Positions 8,716-17,622 of a stretch of DNA of 20,419 nucleotides are shown here, one piece after another. The notes under the pieces were generated by a model. The model made no database searches. It was not told the DNA's origin and was given only the letters and a program-made list of their open reading frames with translations. The position numbers and the translations under genes were made by a program. The stretch's first letter is position 1; each line of letters starts with the position of its first letter. This DNA comes from Sphingomonadaceae bacterium. Lineage in GTDB: Bacteria; Pseudomonadota; Alphaproteobacteria; Sphingomonadales; Sphingomonadaceae. The stretch is from contig JACVCM010000055.1 in NCBI GenBank assembly GCA_016742125.1, positions 1 through 20,419 on the forward strand, written 5' to 3'.

Positions 8716-8736
8716 CAAGCAGGGTAAGGGCAGCGG

Positions 8737-9498
8737 ATGGACATGTTGATTGCCGCCTTGCTCTCCGCTCTTGCGATGACCCTGATCGTTGGTGCGCGCT
8801 ATCTTGTCACCAGCGGCTTTTTCGCATGGCTGACAGGCAAGGTCAGGCCCGGCCTGTATGACAGGCTAAAGCCACAGATCAATCGCGAGATTGGCTGGTC
8901 ATTGCTGTCCGCCGCGATTTATGGCGTTCCGGCGGGTGTCGTGGCGTGGGGATGGAACAGCCACGGGTGGACGCTGATTTACCGGGATGTGGGAGCCTAT
9001 CCGCTCTGGTATCTTCCGATATCGGTGTTTCTGTACCTCTTTGCGCATGACAGCTGGTTTTACTGGACCCACCGGCTGATGCACCGGCCCTGGTGGTTCA
9101 AGGTCGCCCATGCCGTCCATCACGAAAGCCGCCCGCCGACCGCCTGGGCGGCGATGTCGTTCCACCCTTGGGAGGCGCTGACCGGCGCGATTATCATCCC
9201 TGCGCTGGTGTTCATCATTCCCATTCATGTTGGCGCAATCGGGCTTGTGCTTGTCATCATGACCATTATGGGAATAACCAACCATATGGGGTGGGAGCTG
9301 TTTCCGAAATTCATGGTTAACGGCAAATTAGGAAATTGGCTGATAACAGCAACGCATCACCAGAAACATCACGATGCGTATCGGGGGAATTATGGGTTAT
9401 ATTTCAGGTTTTGGGACAAAGTTTGCGGCACCGATCTTGGGCTTGGCAGCTTTGACCGGCGCGGCGCTGAGCGCGAGCCCCGCCACGTCAACGCTTGA
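8737..9498 (+). CDS. Sterol desaturase / fatty acid hydroxylase superfamily protein
   Basis: This is a 253-residue integral-membrane di-iron hydroxylase. Several hydrophobic segments are visible (about residues 3-22, 54-72, 88-104, 150-180). The histidine clusters appear in family order: H104 with HRLMH at 112-116, HAVHH at 125-129, H183, and HHQKHH at 207-212. These bind the two irons in ERG3-type enzymes. It stands near the carotenoid operon and could hydroxylate a carotenoid or another lipid. It is longer than, and its histidine spacing differs from, classical CrtZ (about 160-180 residues), so I do not call it crtZ. Its last 107 bases overlap the start of the DUF2141 gene in another frame. 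Confidence 0.85.
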   Translation: MDMLIAALLSALAMTLIVGARYLVTSGFFAWLTGKVRPGLYDRLKPQINREIGWSLLSAAIYGVPAGVVAWGWNSHGWTLIYRDVGAYPLWYLPISVFLYLFAHDSWFYWTHRLMHRPWWFKVAHAVHHESRPPTAWAAMSFHPWEALTGAIIIPALVFIIPIHVGAIGLVLVIMTIMGITNHMGWELFPKFMVNGKLGNWLITATHHQKHHDAYRGNYGLYFRFWDKVCGTDLGLGSFDRRGAEREPRHVNA

Positions 9499-9856
9499 TG
9501 TCAGCGTCTATGGTTTGCGCAGCATGAAGGGCAATGTCCTCGTCTGCGTTACGTCCAATCCCAAATATTTCCCCGACTGCAGCAAGGACCCCAAAAGCCA
9601 CCGTGCAAAGGTTGCGGCCAGCGATGCTGGCAAGGTCAGCTTTAGCGGACTGACCCAGGGAACCTATGCGGTCGCCTTGCTGCATGATGAAAATGCCAAC
9701 AGCAAAATGGACATGGCGGTTTTCCTGCCCAAGGAAGGCTTCGGCTTTTCGCGCAACCCTGCGGTCGTGACCGGTCCGCCCAAATTCAAGGCTGCGGCGT
9801 TTCTGATCGACGCTGACGAGGTGAGCCAGCGCGTCAAGATGAAATATATGCTTTAA
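9392..9856 (+). CDS. DUF2141 domain protein, exported
   Basis: The 154-residue product starts with a hydrophobic signal segment (FAAPILGLAALTGAALSASP), followed by a DUF2141-type beta-rich domain containing LDVSVYGLRSMKGNVLVC, GTYAVALLHDENANSKMD and a GFGFSRNP block. DUF2141 proteins are periplasmic or secreted and of unknown function. I chose ATG 9392 because ggggga stands just upstream and the signal peptide begins here. An in-frame ATG at 9374 is possible but would add six polar residues. The whole signal peptide is encoded out of frame within the 3' end of the hydroxylase gene, so translation is probably coupled. A short hairpin follows the stop. Confidence 0.85.
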   Translation: MGYISGFGTKFAAPILGLAALTGAALSASPATSTLDVSVYGLRSMKGNVLVCVTSNPKYFPDCSKDPKSHRAKVAASDAGKVSFSGLTQGTYAVALLHDENANSKMDMAVFLPKEGFGFSRNPAVVTGPPKFKAAAFLIDADEVSQRVKMKYML

Positions 9857-9871
9857 GGCCGTTCACGGCCT
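9856..9871 (+). terminator. Short hairpin after the DUF2141 gene, weak terminator
   Basis: AGGCCG at 9856-9861 and CGGCCT at 9866-9871 form a 6-bp stem with a ttca loop directly at the stop codon. No T-run follows, so termination would be partial or Rho-assisted. It separates the hydroxylase-DUF2141 unit from the MipA/OmpV gene. Confidence 0.4.
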
Positions 9872-9951
9872 AATCAGTAGTCGGTCCGCTGGGCGCGGAA
9901 CCAATTGATTATTCCGGTTGTTTCCATCACCGATACAAACGGGAGTCTTCC

Positions 9952-10830
9952 ATGAAATTTGCCCACTTGGCCGCTGCGGCCCTTGCACTGCCTACATTTG
10001 CGTTGGCACAACCATTGTCCGCACAAACGCAGGAAAGTGAGACGGCGAAGGCCGACGCCCCCGACCGCGGGGTGTTTGCCGGTTACTGGCTGACGCTCGG
10101 TATCGGCGCAGGTTACGGACCGAGCTATGAAGGTTCGGACGATTATGTCCTTTTCCCTGCCCCTATTGCGCAGGGCAGCGTCAGCGGCTTTGACTTCGGC
10201 GCGCGAGGGCCTGGGCTGTACGTCGATCTTGTACGCGACGGGAATAGCGACCGGAATGTGAAATTCCTCGCCGGACCGCTCGTACGCGTGCGCCTCGACC
10301 GCCGCAGCGACATTAAGGATCCGGTGGTACGCGCGCTCGGCAAAGAAGACGTCGCAGTCGAGCTCGGTGCTACTGCCGGCGTGTCTTTTTCGAAGGTGCT
10401 CAACCCGTTTGACACTTTGACCCTGTCCACGGACATCCAATGGGACGTGGCGGGCGCGCATGGCGGGCGCCTGATCAGTCCGGGCATAAGCTATTCGACG
10501 CCGCTGTCGACGGCGATTTTCACCAGTCTCAGCCTGTCGGCCACGCATGTCGATGCCGATTATGCCGATACCTATTACAGCATTGATGCCGCCGGTAGCG
10601 CGGCAAGCGGTCTGCCGGTTTTCGATGCAGGCAGTGGCTGGAAAAGCTATGGCGCGTCCTTCCTGGGCGGTGTCGATCTGTCGGGCGACGCGCGTGACGG
10701 AGGCTGGGCTGTCTTCGGGCTCGTCAGCTATTCGCGACTTACTGGCGATGCGAAACGGTCGCCGGTCACATCGATCCGCGGCGATGCGGACCAATGGTTC
10801 CTTGCGGGGGGCGTCAGTTACACCTTCTGA
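9952..10830 (+). CDS. MipA/OmpV family outer-membrane protein
   Basis: The 292-residue precursor has a clear signal peptide (MKFAHLAAAALALPTFALA) with an ALA-Q cleavage site after residue 19. The mature part shows alternating hydrophobic beta-strands, with GIGAGYGPSYEGSDDY early (a MipA/OmpV hallmark), FDFGARGPGLYVDL, a repeated strand pattern, and a terminal aromatic residue (YTF) that suits an outer-membrane beta-barrel. MipA was described as a scaffold for murein hydrolase interactions, and many relatives have no tested function. The start follows a GGGAG site. The gene stands alone between a weak hairpin and a small unrelated gene. Confidence 0.9.
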   Translation: MKFAHLAAAALALPTFALAQPLSAQTQESETAKADAPDRGVFAGYWLTLGIGAGYGPSYEGSDDYVLFPAPIAQGSVSGFDFGARGPGLYVDLVRDGNSDRNVKFLAGPLVRVRLDRRSDIKDPVVRALGKEDVAVELGATAGVSFSKVLNPFDTLTLSTDIQWDVAGAHGGRLISPGISYSTPLSTAIFTSLSLSATHVDADYADTYYSIDAAGSAASGLPVFDAGSGWKSYGASFLGGVDLSGDARDGGWAVFGLVSYSRLTGDAKRSPVTSIRGDADQWFLAGGVSYTF

Positions 10831-10893
10831 CCGTTTAACCAATTGGCAACGCAGCCTGGCGCATAATGCCTGCTCCACGTCAGGGGTAAGGAC

Positions 10894-11295
10894 ATGATCG
10901 GGTCGGTACAGGCATTACGGCATGAAGATGCCATCATCAGCGCATTCGCACGTAACGCGCGGGCGAGTTTCATGGGTTCGAAACTTATTCAGGCAATGGG
11001 CGTCGAAGCCGGACGGCTCGATGCCGTCCATCATGCAATGATGCTGCGCCTTATCGACGCGGATGCAGGTGCGCCCCATGACGAATGCGACCAGCTGGCC
11101 GCGCATATCGTTGCCGTTACCCGCGTCGCCGACGCTGCCTTTGCCGAAGGAGGATCGAAGGCCGCAATGGCTGCGGTCATGCAGGACAGCGGCCGCAGCA
11201 TCGACCCGCTGATCGCGCAGAATTTCCTGCGGCTGGCCAGTTCGCCAATCTTCTGGATGGCACTGGACTCAACTGGCGAACCGCGCGCGAACTGA
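10894..11295 (+). CDS. Small uncharacterised protein resembling the C-terminal part of HD-GYP-like proteins
   Basis: The 133-residue product follows a good site (ggggtaagga). It is soluble and mostly helical. The segment from QLAAHIVAVTRVADAAFAEG to SGRSIDPLIAQNF resembles the tail of HD-GYP phosphodiesterase-like proteins, where VADxxxAL...G and G..FDP follow the catalytic motifs. However, the catalytic HD and GYP signatures are absent, so no enzyme activity should be assumed. It may be a degenerate or regulatory relative, and the similarity was judged by eye. It converges on soxR with a four-base gap. Confidence 0.6.
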   Translation: MIGSVQALRHEDAIISAFARNARASFMGSKLIQAMGVEAGRLDAVHHAMMLRLIDADAGAPHDECDQLAAHIVAVTRVADAAFAEGGSKAAMAAVMQDSGRSIDPLIAQNFLRLASSPIFWMALDSTGEPRAN

Positions 11296-11299
11296 CTTT

Positions 11300-11755
11300 C
11301 TAGTCGATATAAGGATCGCCGAACACATAACGCGGACCGGCGCCGCCGCGCGCTGCGCGGTCCCCCGGATTATATAGCGCACATTTCTTCAGCGACAGGC
11401 ATCCGCACCCGATGCAACCGTCCAAGATGTCGCGCGTCCGGGTCAGGACCGCGATGCGTTCGTCGAGTGCGGTCTTCAATGTGCTGCTGATCGCCTTCCA
11501 GTCCGATGCTGTCGGCGTGCGGCTATGCGGCAGCTTGGATAGTTCGGCAGCAATACCCTCGATCGAAAGGCCGAGCTGCTGCGCGATGCGGATGAAGGAT
11601 AGCCGCCTGATGTCCGAACGTAGAAATCGGCGCTGGTTGCCGGACGACCGGAATGGCTCGATCAGGCCGCGTGCCTCGTAAAAGCGTATTGCAGATACCG
11701 AAAGTCCGCTCCGCGCGGCAAGGTCGCCAATGGAAATGATATCATTCGCCTTCAT
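11300..11755 (-). CDS. soxR: SoxR, redox-sensing MerR-family transcriptional activator
   Basis: The 151-residue product has an N-terminal MerR winged helix (IGDLAARSGLSVSAIRFYEA at residues 9-28, then the NQRRF wing) and a dimerisation helix. The C-terminal [2Fe-2S] cysteine cluster has the exact SoxR spacing: C114, C117, C119 and C125 (CX2CXCX5C). Oxidation of the cluster by redox-cycling compounds or superoxide activates transcription. It is divergent from a VOC gene whose promoter contains a SoxR box, so that gene is its likely target. In many non-enteric bacteria SoxR controls small detoxification genes directly, without SoxS, and no soxS is seen here. The start ATG follows a GGAG...GGGGA region. 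Confidence 0.95.
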   Translation of the reverse strand: MKANDIISIGDLAARSGLSVSAIRFYEARGLIEPFRSSGNQRRFLRSDIRRLSFIRIAQQLGLSIEGIAAELSKLPHSRTPTASDWKAISSTLKTALDERIAVLTRTRDILDGCIGCGCLSLKKCALYNPGDRAARGGAGPRYVFGDPYID

Positions 11756-11777
11756 TCCCCAATCTCCAAAATATATC

Positions 11778-11808
11778 TTGACCTCAACTTAGGTTGAGAT
11801 TGCATGAT
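11778..11808 (+). promoter_or_regulatory. SoxR-controlled promoter with SoxR box
   Basis: A -35 element TTGACC (11778-11783) is followed by exactly 19 bases and then CATGAT (11803-11808). This long spacer is typical of MerR-family-activated promoters. The SoxR box spans 11782-11799 (cctcaacttaggttgaga), a dyad with CTCAAC/GTTGAG half-sites matching the known CCTCAA-N6-TTGAGG pattern. It lies between soxR and the VOC gene and places the VOC transcript start at about 11815, downstream of the apparent earlier ATG at 11794. Confidence 0.88.
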
Positions 11809-11844
11809 ATTCGCATCAACCCACGAATCAAGCAAGGATATCAA

Positions 11845-12228
11845 ATGACCAAGGCCTTTATCGAACATGTCAACATCACCGTCGGTGACCCCGATCGTAC
11901 CGCCGAAATGCTGAAATCGCTGTTCGGCTGGGAAGAAAGATGGCGCGGAAACTCGATGATGGGTGGCCGTTCGATCCATGTCGGAAGCGATAGCCATTAT
12001 CTCGCGGTCTATACCGGGCAGGAAAGCAGTGGCAGCCCCATGGCCCACCAAAAGGGCGCACCGCTAAACCATGTCGGCATCCAGGTAGACGATCTGGACG
12101 CGGTCGAGGCAAGGGTTATTGCCCTCGGTCTCACCCCGTTCGCCCATGACGATTATGAACCGGGACGGCGCTTTTATTTCTTCGACGAGAACGGGATCGA
12201 GTTTGAGGTGGTGAGTTATGCCGCCTAA
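11845..12228 (+). CDS. VOC (glyoxalase/bleomycin-resistance/dioxygenase fold) protein
   Basis: This is a 127-residue single-module VOC protein. It begins FIEHVNITVGDPDRTAEML (a possible metal-ligand H near the N terminus), continues with LFGWEERWRG and NHVGIQVDDLDAVEAR in the second half, and ends with FYFFDENGIEFEVVSY (C-terminal E ligand). The family includes glyoxalase I, fosfomycin-resistance enzymes and ring-cleaving dioxygenases. The substrate cannot be told here. The ATG at 11845 follows CAAGGA. An earlier in-frame ATG at 11794 lies inside the SoxR promoter and is therefore rejected. Control by SoxR suggests a role in detoxifying reactive or redox-cycling compounds. Confidence 0.88.
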   Translation: MTKAFIEHVNITVGDPDRTAEMLKSLFGWEERWRGNSMMGGRSIHVGSDSHYLAVYTGQESSGSPMAHQKGAPLNHVGIQVDDLDAVEARVIALGLTPFAHDDYEPGRRFYFFDENGIEFEVVSYAA

Positions 12229-12287
12229 GCGCTAGTCCGCGTCGGCCGATCTGGCGTCATTCTCCCGGTCGGGCGCTTTGACGGGAC

Positions 12288-12878
12288 CTATATGATTTTC
12301 GTCAGCGCCCAGCCTATCCGCGCCCGCAGCACCGGCAGCACCTCGGCCTCAAACCACGGGTTTTTGCGCATCCAGATTGTGCTGCGCCAGCTGGGGTGGG
12401 GCAGGGGGAAGAGGCCGGCGGGCGCCTCGTCGAACGCGCGCACCGCTTCGGTCATCGACCGTTTTGGCCGCGCAGGCAGATAGCGCTCTTGCGCGTGATG
12501 CCCGACAAGCAGGGTCAGCCGCAGCTCCGGCAGGTGCGCGCGCAGCCGGTCGTGCCAGAGCGGCGCGCACTCGGGGCGAGGGGGAAGATCGGCAGAAGGG
12601 CCCTTTCCGGGATAGCAAAAGCCCATCGGCATCTGCGCCACCCTTGTCTCGTCGTAAAACACGGTCTTGTCGAGCCCGGTCCACGCGCGCAGCCGGTCGC
12701 CGCTGGGGTCGTCCCAAGGGATGCCCGAGGCATGGACCGCGCTGCCCGGTGCCTGCCCGATAATCAATATGCGCGCCGACCGCCCCGCCTGTACAATCGG
12801 GCGCGGCCCATGCGGCAGTGGGCATTGGCGGCAGGCACGGATTTGCGCGAGCAGGGCGGCGAGGCTGTCGTCGGTCAC
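12288..12878 (-). CDS. Uracil-DNA glycosylase family protein
   Basis: This 196-residue protein has the UDG fold signatures. The first motif is IIGQAPGSAVHASGIPWDDP at residues 39-58 (GQAPG in place of the family-4 GEAPG). HPSWR at 161-165 is the second motif, the DNA-intercalating and catalytic-histidine segment. Four cysteines (C16, C19, C88, C104) are placed so that they could bind an iron-sulphur cluster, as in family 4 and 5 enzymes, although the spacing is not the classical one. It would act in base-excision repair. The start is GTG at 12878, divergent from the thiC riboswitch. Glycosylase activity and substrate are inferred from family only. Confidence 0.82.
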   Translation of the reverse strand: MTDDSLAALLAQIRACRQCPLPHGPRPIVQAGRSARILIIGQAPGSAVHASGIPWDDPSGDRLRAWTGLDKTVFYDETRVAQMPMGFCYPGKGPSADLPPRPECAPLWHDRLRAHLPELRLTLLVGHHAQERYLPARPKRSMTEAVRAFDEAPAGLFPLPHPSWRSTIWMRKNPWFEAEVLPVLRARIGWALTKII

Positions 12879-12915
12879 GCTGGACAGATAGGCCCCCGCC
12901 GCCTAAAGTCCACCC

Positions 12916-13003
12916 ATCCCCGGGGAGTCGTGTGACTGAGAGGGGCGCGTCACGGCGCCCGACCCGCTGAACCTGATCCGGTTGATGCCGGCGGAGGGAG
13001 GGA
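12916..13003 (+). promoter_or_regulatory. TPP riboswitch (THI element)
   Basis: The stretch contains the conserved pieces in order: ggggagtcg, then ctgagagg at about 12935, a variable P3 stem (ggcgcgtcacggcgcc), then acccgctgaacctgatccgg, and gatgccggcggagggag at about 12983-12999. This is the classical thiamine pyrophosphate aptamer. It ends about 50 bases before thiC, where the mRNA could sequester the ribosome binding site (ggag at 13040) when TPP is high. The exact ends are approximate by a few bases. Confidence 0.95.
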
Positions 13004-13051
13004 GCGGCTTCATCTGATACCGCCCTCGCTCCGGCAAATGGAGTGAGATTT

Positions 13052-14979
<1,928 letters not shown>

Positions 14980-14983
<4 letters not shown>

Positions 14984-15972
14984 GCTTGAAGAATTCACCA
15001 ACTGATCTGCACATACTTATTCAACAAGCGCTTGCCGAGCTCGGCTCGACCGCCGATCCCACCGCAATTGCTAGTCTGGTTCAAAGGCTGAATTTTGGTT
15101 TGCCTGCCGAAGACGAGTTCTGTGTTATCTGCGCTTGGCTAGGCCGATGCCGGTTGCTCCACAAACTCGACCAGGTTCAGGTTCCGAGGTCCTCCGTAGA
15201 GGTTTTCCAAGTACCTGACTTGCTGGCGATGTTCGATTCATTTTCTCCGGTTCTTATTGAGGTGAAATCTAAAGCAAACAAGAAGCTCAGCTTCACGCCA
15301 GAATATTATGCAAAACTCATTCGTTATGCCGATTCCATGAAAATGCCGCTTCTGGTTGCTTGGAAGCATCATTCAATTTGGACTTTGTTCGATATCAGGC
15401 ATCTCAAGTTAGCACGCACCAATTTCAATATCGATTTCAACGAAGCTATGCGGCAAAATTTGCTTGGTATCCTAGTCGGTGATGTTTCTTACAAGATTTC
15501 TGCGGGTGCCGGAGTTCATTTAGTGTTTGCGAAAGAACGGTTGATTAGCACAGAGCATGCAGCAAATGACGCATACACTGAGACGTGGGAAATGCGGGTA
15601 AGCGAGGTGGCTTTTACAACCGGTGGAGGGCAACCGGCAAAGCTTACCGCCGAGACTAGTCAGCTATTGGCAACATGGGATATGGCCGAAAGCGAGGAAC
15701 ATACCGAAACATCTATCAAAAAAAGCTTTTATGCCAATGGCGATGGGATGGAATTCGGACACAGAGCGCTGGTGCATTTACTGGATTGGGAAGGTAAGGA
15801 AAGGGATGCAGGTGGTTGGCGAGACCTCATGAGGAAGTCAGAAATTACCCGTAGTATTTCGGATTTCAACGCTGCTTTACAACGAGCGATGGCCGAAGGC
15901 GTCGTTTCCCACGTTTTCAACCAAGTTCCAGTCGACGTTCCTGATTTTCTCTCAGAATCTCAAATCGGGTAG
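14980..15972 (+). CDS. Predicted PD-(D/E)XK nuclease-like protein, horizontally acquired
   Basis: I do not recognise a named family. The 330-residue product shows a restriction-endonuclease-like core. An acidic helix EDE lies at residues 44-46, then VPD at 78-80 followed by a hydrophobic strand and LIEVKSK, with E94 and K96 forming the ExK pair. The remaining 230 residues are mixed and carry no motif I can name. The start is uncertain. TTG at 14980 has GGAG six bases upstream and makes a TTGA overlap with the thiC stop, and TTG at 14986 is an alternative. Base composition is clearly poorer in GC than thiC. It converges with a second nuclease-like gene 25 bases away, and the two may act together. 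Confidence 0.72.
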
Positions 15973-15997
15973 GATTCTAGTGTTATATTTTTGATTT

Positions 15998-17056
15998 CTA
16001 GCGATCTAATGTTGTCAGCATATCATCGATTTTGGCCATCAAAATCGAGTTAGGATCGTCTTCGAGGTCTTTGGCTTGAAGCATTTCGCATAGATCATCT
16101 ACAGTCAGATTGACAATTAGTTTTCCATGTTCCCGAAGAGCTCCGCGGCATGCCGCGTTAGCATTCTCGTCTGGTCCCTTGCGAGAAATGATGAATGCAA
16201 CTGAGCGTAACGCTGGTTTATAGAGGTACTTCTCGGTTGTATATATTTGTCCTTGCTTGACCTTATAAGTATAGTTTTTGTATTCAAAAATTACATAGCG
16301 TGAGTTAAACTGATGTATAAACATACGCCATAAATCATGATTAGAAACGATTCTACACACCGTGTCGTAAATTGAAATTCCTGACTCGGTTCGACGCTGC
16401 TCGTTCCATCCAGTTAAATCTTCTTGGAAAATATACCTTAATGCGTCGACGCAAGATTTTTCAAATTTCCGCCATCCGATTTTCCCAGTAGGCGTTTTTT
16501 TTAATTCGTTACAGAGGCGCTCCCCATCTTTAGGCACCTCCTTAGCTAAAGTGGTCTCCGGCGCAGCACTAGCGTCCTCGACATCCAGAGAGGGTGCTTC
16601 GGGAGTAATTTCTAGCGCAGGGGAAAAAGCTAAAATCTCACGCGTAAATTCTTCAAATTTTGACGAAAGCGCTTCGCTATCTGCTGCGAGGAAGGATAAT
16701 GTATTTAAATCATAAATAATTGTTGACGGATATCTAGTTTTTAACGCTTCCTTTTGATCCTTTTTTATTATTGCAGATATCACTAAAATACCAATTTTAA
16801 TACCTAAATTTCTTTTATAGCGCTCTAGTGTATCTAGTCCTTGAAGCAAAAATGACATACTCACTTTCGACGAGCGCCATACCTTCACCTCAACTACTGA
16901 GACAGCTTGGTCCGACGTAACGACCATGTCAGGTTGTCCATCTAATCGGCTCGTTTGGGGTTTTGGCTGACTTTGTGTGTCGACCTGAAAGCCATTGTGC
17001 CTAAAGAGCTCAGCCACAAAAATCTCAAATTTGAAATAAAGATCTCGGAGTTCCAT
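15998..17056 (-). CDS. Predicted protein with two PD-(D/E)XK-type nuclease domains
   Basis: This 352-residue product appears to hold two restriction-like modules. The N-terminal module has E11, GQPDMVV at residues 40-46 and VVEVKVW at 54-60 (D43, E56, K58), as in Mrr-type nucleases. An acidic, proline-containing linker lies at about 145-180. The C-terminal module has WRKFEKSC at 195-202 (E199), D231, and VIFEYKNYTY from 255 (E258, K260), again with the E/D/ExK order. The gene is strongly AT-rich, with stretches under 40% GC around 16740-16860 and non-preferred codons, indicating recent transfer. ATG 17056 is the only plausible start. It is convergent with the other nuclease-like gene and has its own AT-rich promoter region at 17057-17160. 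Confidence 0.72.
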   Translation of the reverse strand: MELRDLYFKFEIFVAELFRHNGFQVDTQSQPKPQTSRLDGQPDMVVTSDQAVSVVEVKVWRSSKVSMSFLLQGLDTLERYKRNLGIKIGILVISAIIKKDQKEALKTRYPSTIIYDLNTLSFLAADSEALSSKFEEFTREILAFSPALEITPEAPSLDVEDASAAPETTLAKEVPKDGERLCNELKKTPTGKIGWRKFEKSCVDALRYIFQEDLTGWNEQRRTESGISIYDTVCRIVSNHDLWRMFIHQFNSRYVIFEYKNYTYKVKQGQIYTTEKYLYKPALRSVAFIISRKGPDENANAACRGALREHGKLIVNLTVDDLCEMLQAKDLEDDPNSILMAKIDDMLTTLDR

Positions 17057-17160
17057 GCTGCCTCAATATGAAATTTGAACACCTTATAGTAGCGAATAGT
17101 CTAGATTTGGTTGGACATCGACAGCACGGAAATCCCGGGGACACAATACTAATCAGACAC

Positions 17161-17622
17161 TCACCCCAACCTAACCAAAGCCTCATCCAGCGCCTGCAAA
17201 AACCTCGACCGGTCCGCCTTCGCAAACGTCGCTGGCCCACCTCCAATCCCATCCATCCCCGCGCGCAGGTCGGCCATGATCGCGCGGGTCGCGATGGCGC
17301 CGCCGATGGAGCTGGTGGTGAAGGGTTTACCGTTGTTGCCGATCACCACCGCGCCCGCCTTCAGGCATCGGTCGGCCAGCAAGATGTCGGCGGTCACCAC
17401 GATACTGCGCGGCCCCGCCTCCCCCGCGATCCAATCGTCCGCCGCGTCGAAACTGTCTGAAACCACAACCCGCGTGATCAGCGGGTGATCCGGAATGCGA
17501 AAGCGCGCATTGCTCACCAGCACGACTGGCACATTCCGGCGCCAGGCAACCTTGTAGATTTCGTCCTTCACCGGACAGGCATCGGCATCGACCAATATGC
17601 GGGGATTAAGGTTAGGGTCCAC
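17161..17622 (-). CDS. yaiI: YaiI/YqxD family protein (UPF0178, DUF188)
   Basis: The 153-residue protein matches the UPF0178 family of PIN-like-fold proteins of unknown function. The signature is ILVDADACPVKDEI at residues 9-22, with ADILLADRCLKAGA in the middle and the NNGKPFTTSSIG loop. The conserved acidic residues would sit where nucleases of this fold bind metal, but activity is unproven. The GTG start at 17622 shares one base with the TAG stop of the DUF2726 gene (TAGTG), so translation is probably coupled. GC content and codon use are those of the host, unlike the neighbouring nuclease-like genes. Confidence 0.92.
   Translation of the reverse strand: MDPNLNPRILVDADACPVKDEIYKVAWRRNVPVVLVSNARFRIPDHPLITRVVVSDSFDAADDWIAGEAGPRSIVVTADILLADRCLKAGAVVIGNNGKPFTTSSIGGAIATRAIMADLRAGMDGIGGGPATFAKADRSRFLQALDEALVRLG

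Noticed and set aside
8737..9498. Calling the hydroxylase crtZ
   Set aside because: Its histidine-cluster spacing and 253-residue length fit the broader sterol-desaturase family. Nearness to crt genes alone is not enough.
11794..11844. Earlier in-frame start for the VOC protein
   Set aside because: It lies within the SoxR box and upstream of the expected transcription start. ATG 11845 has a good ribosome binding site and fits the family start.
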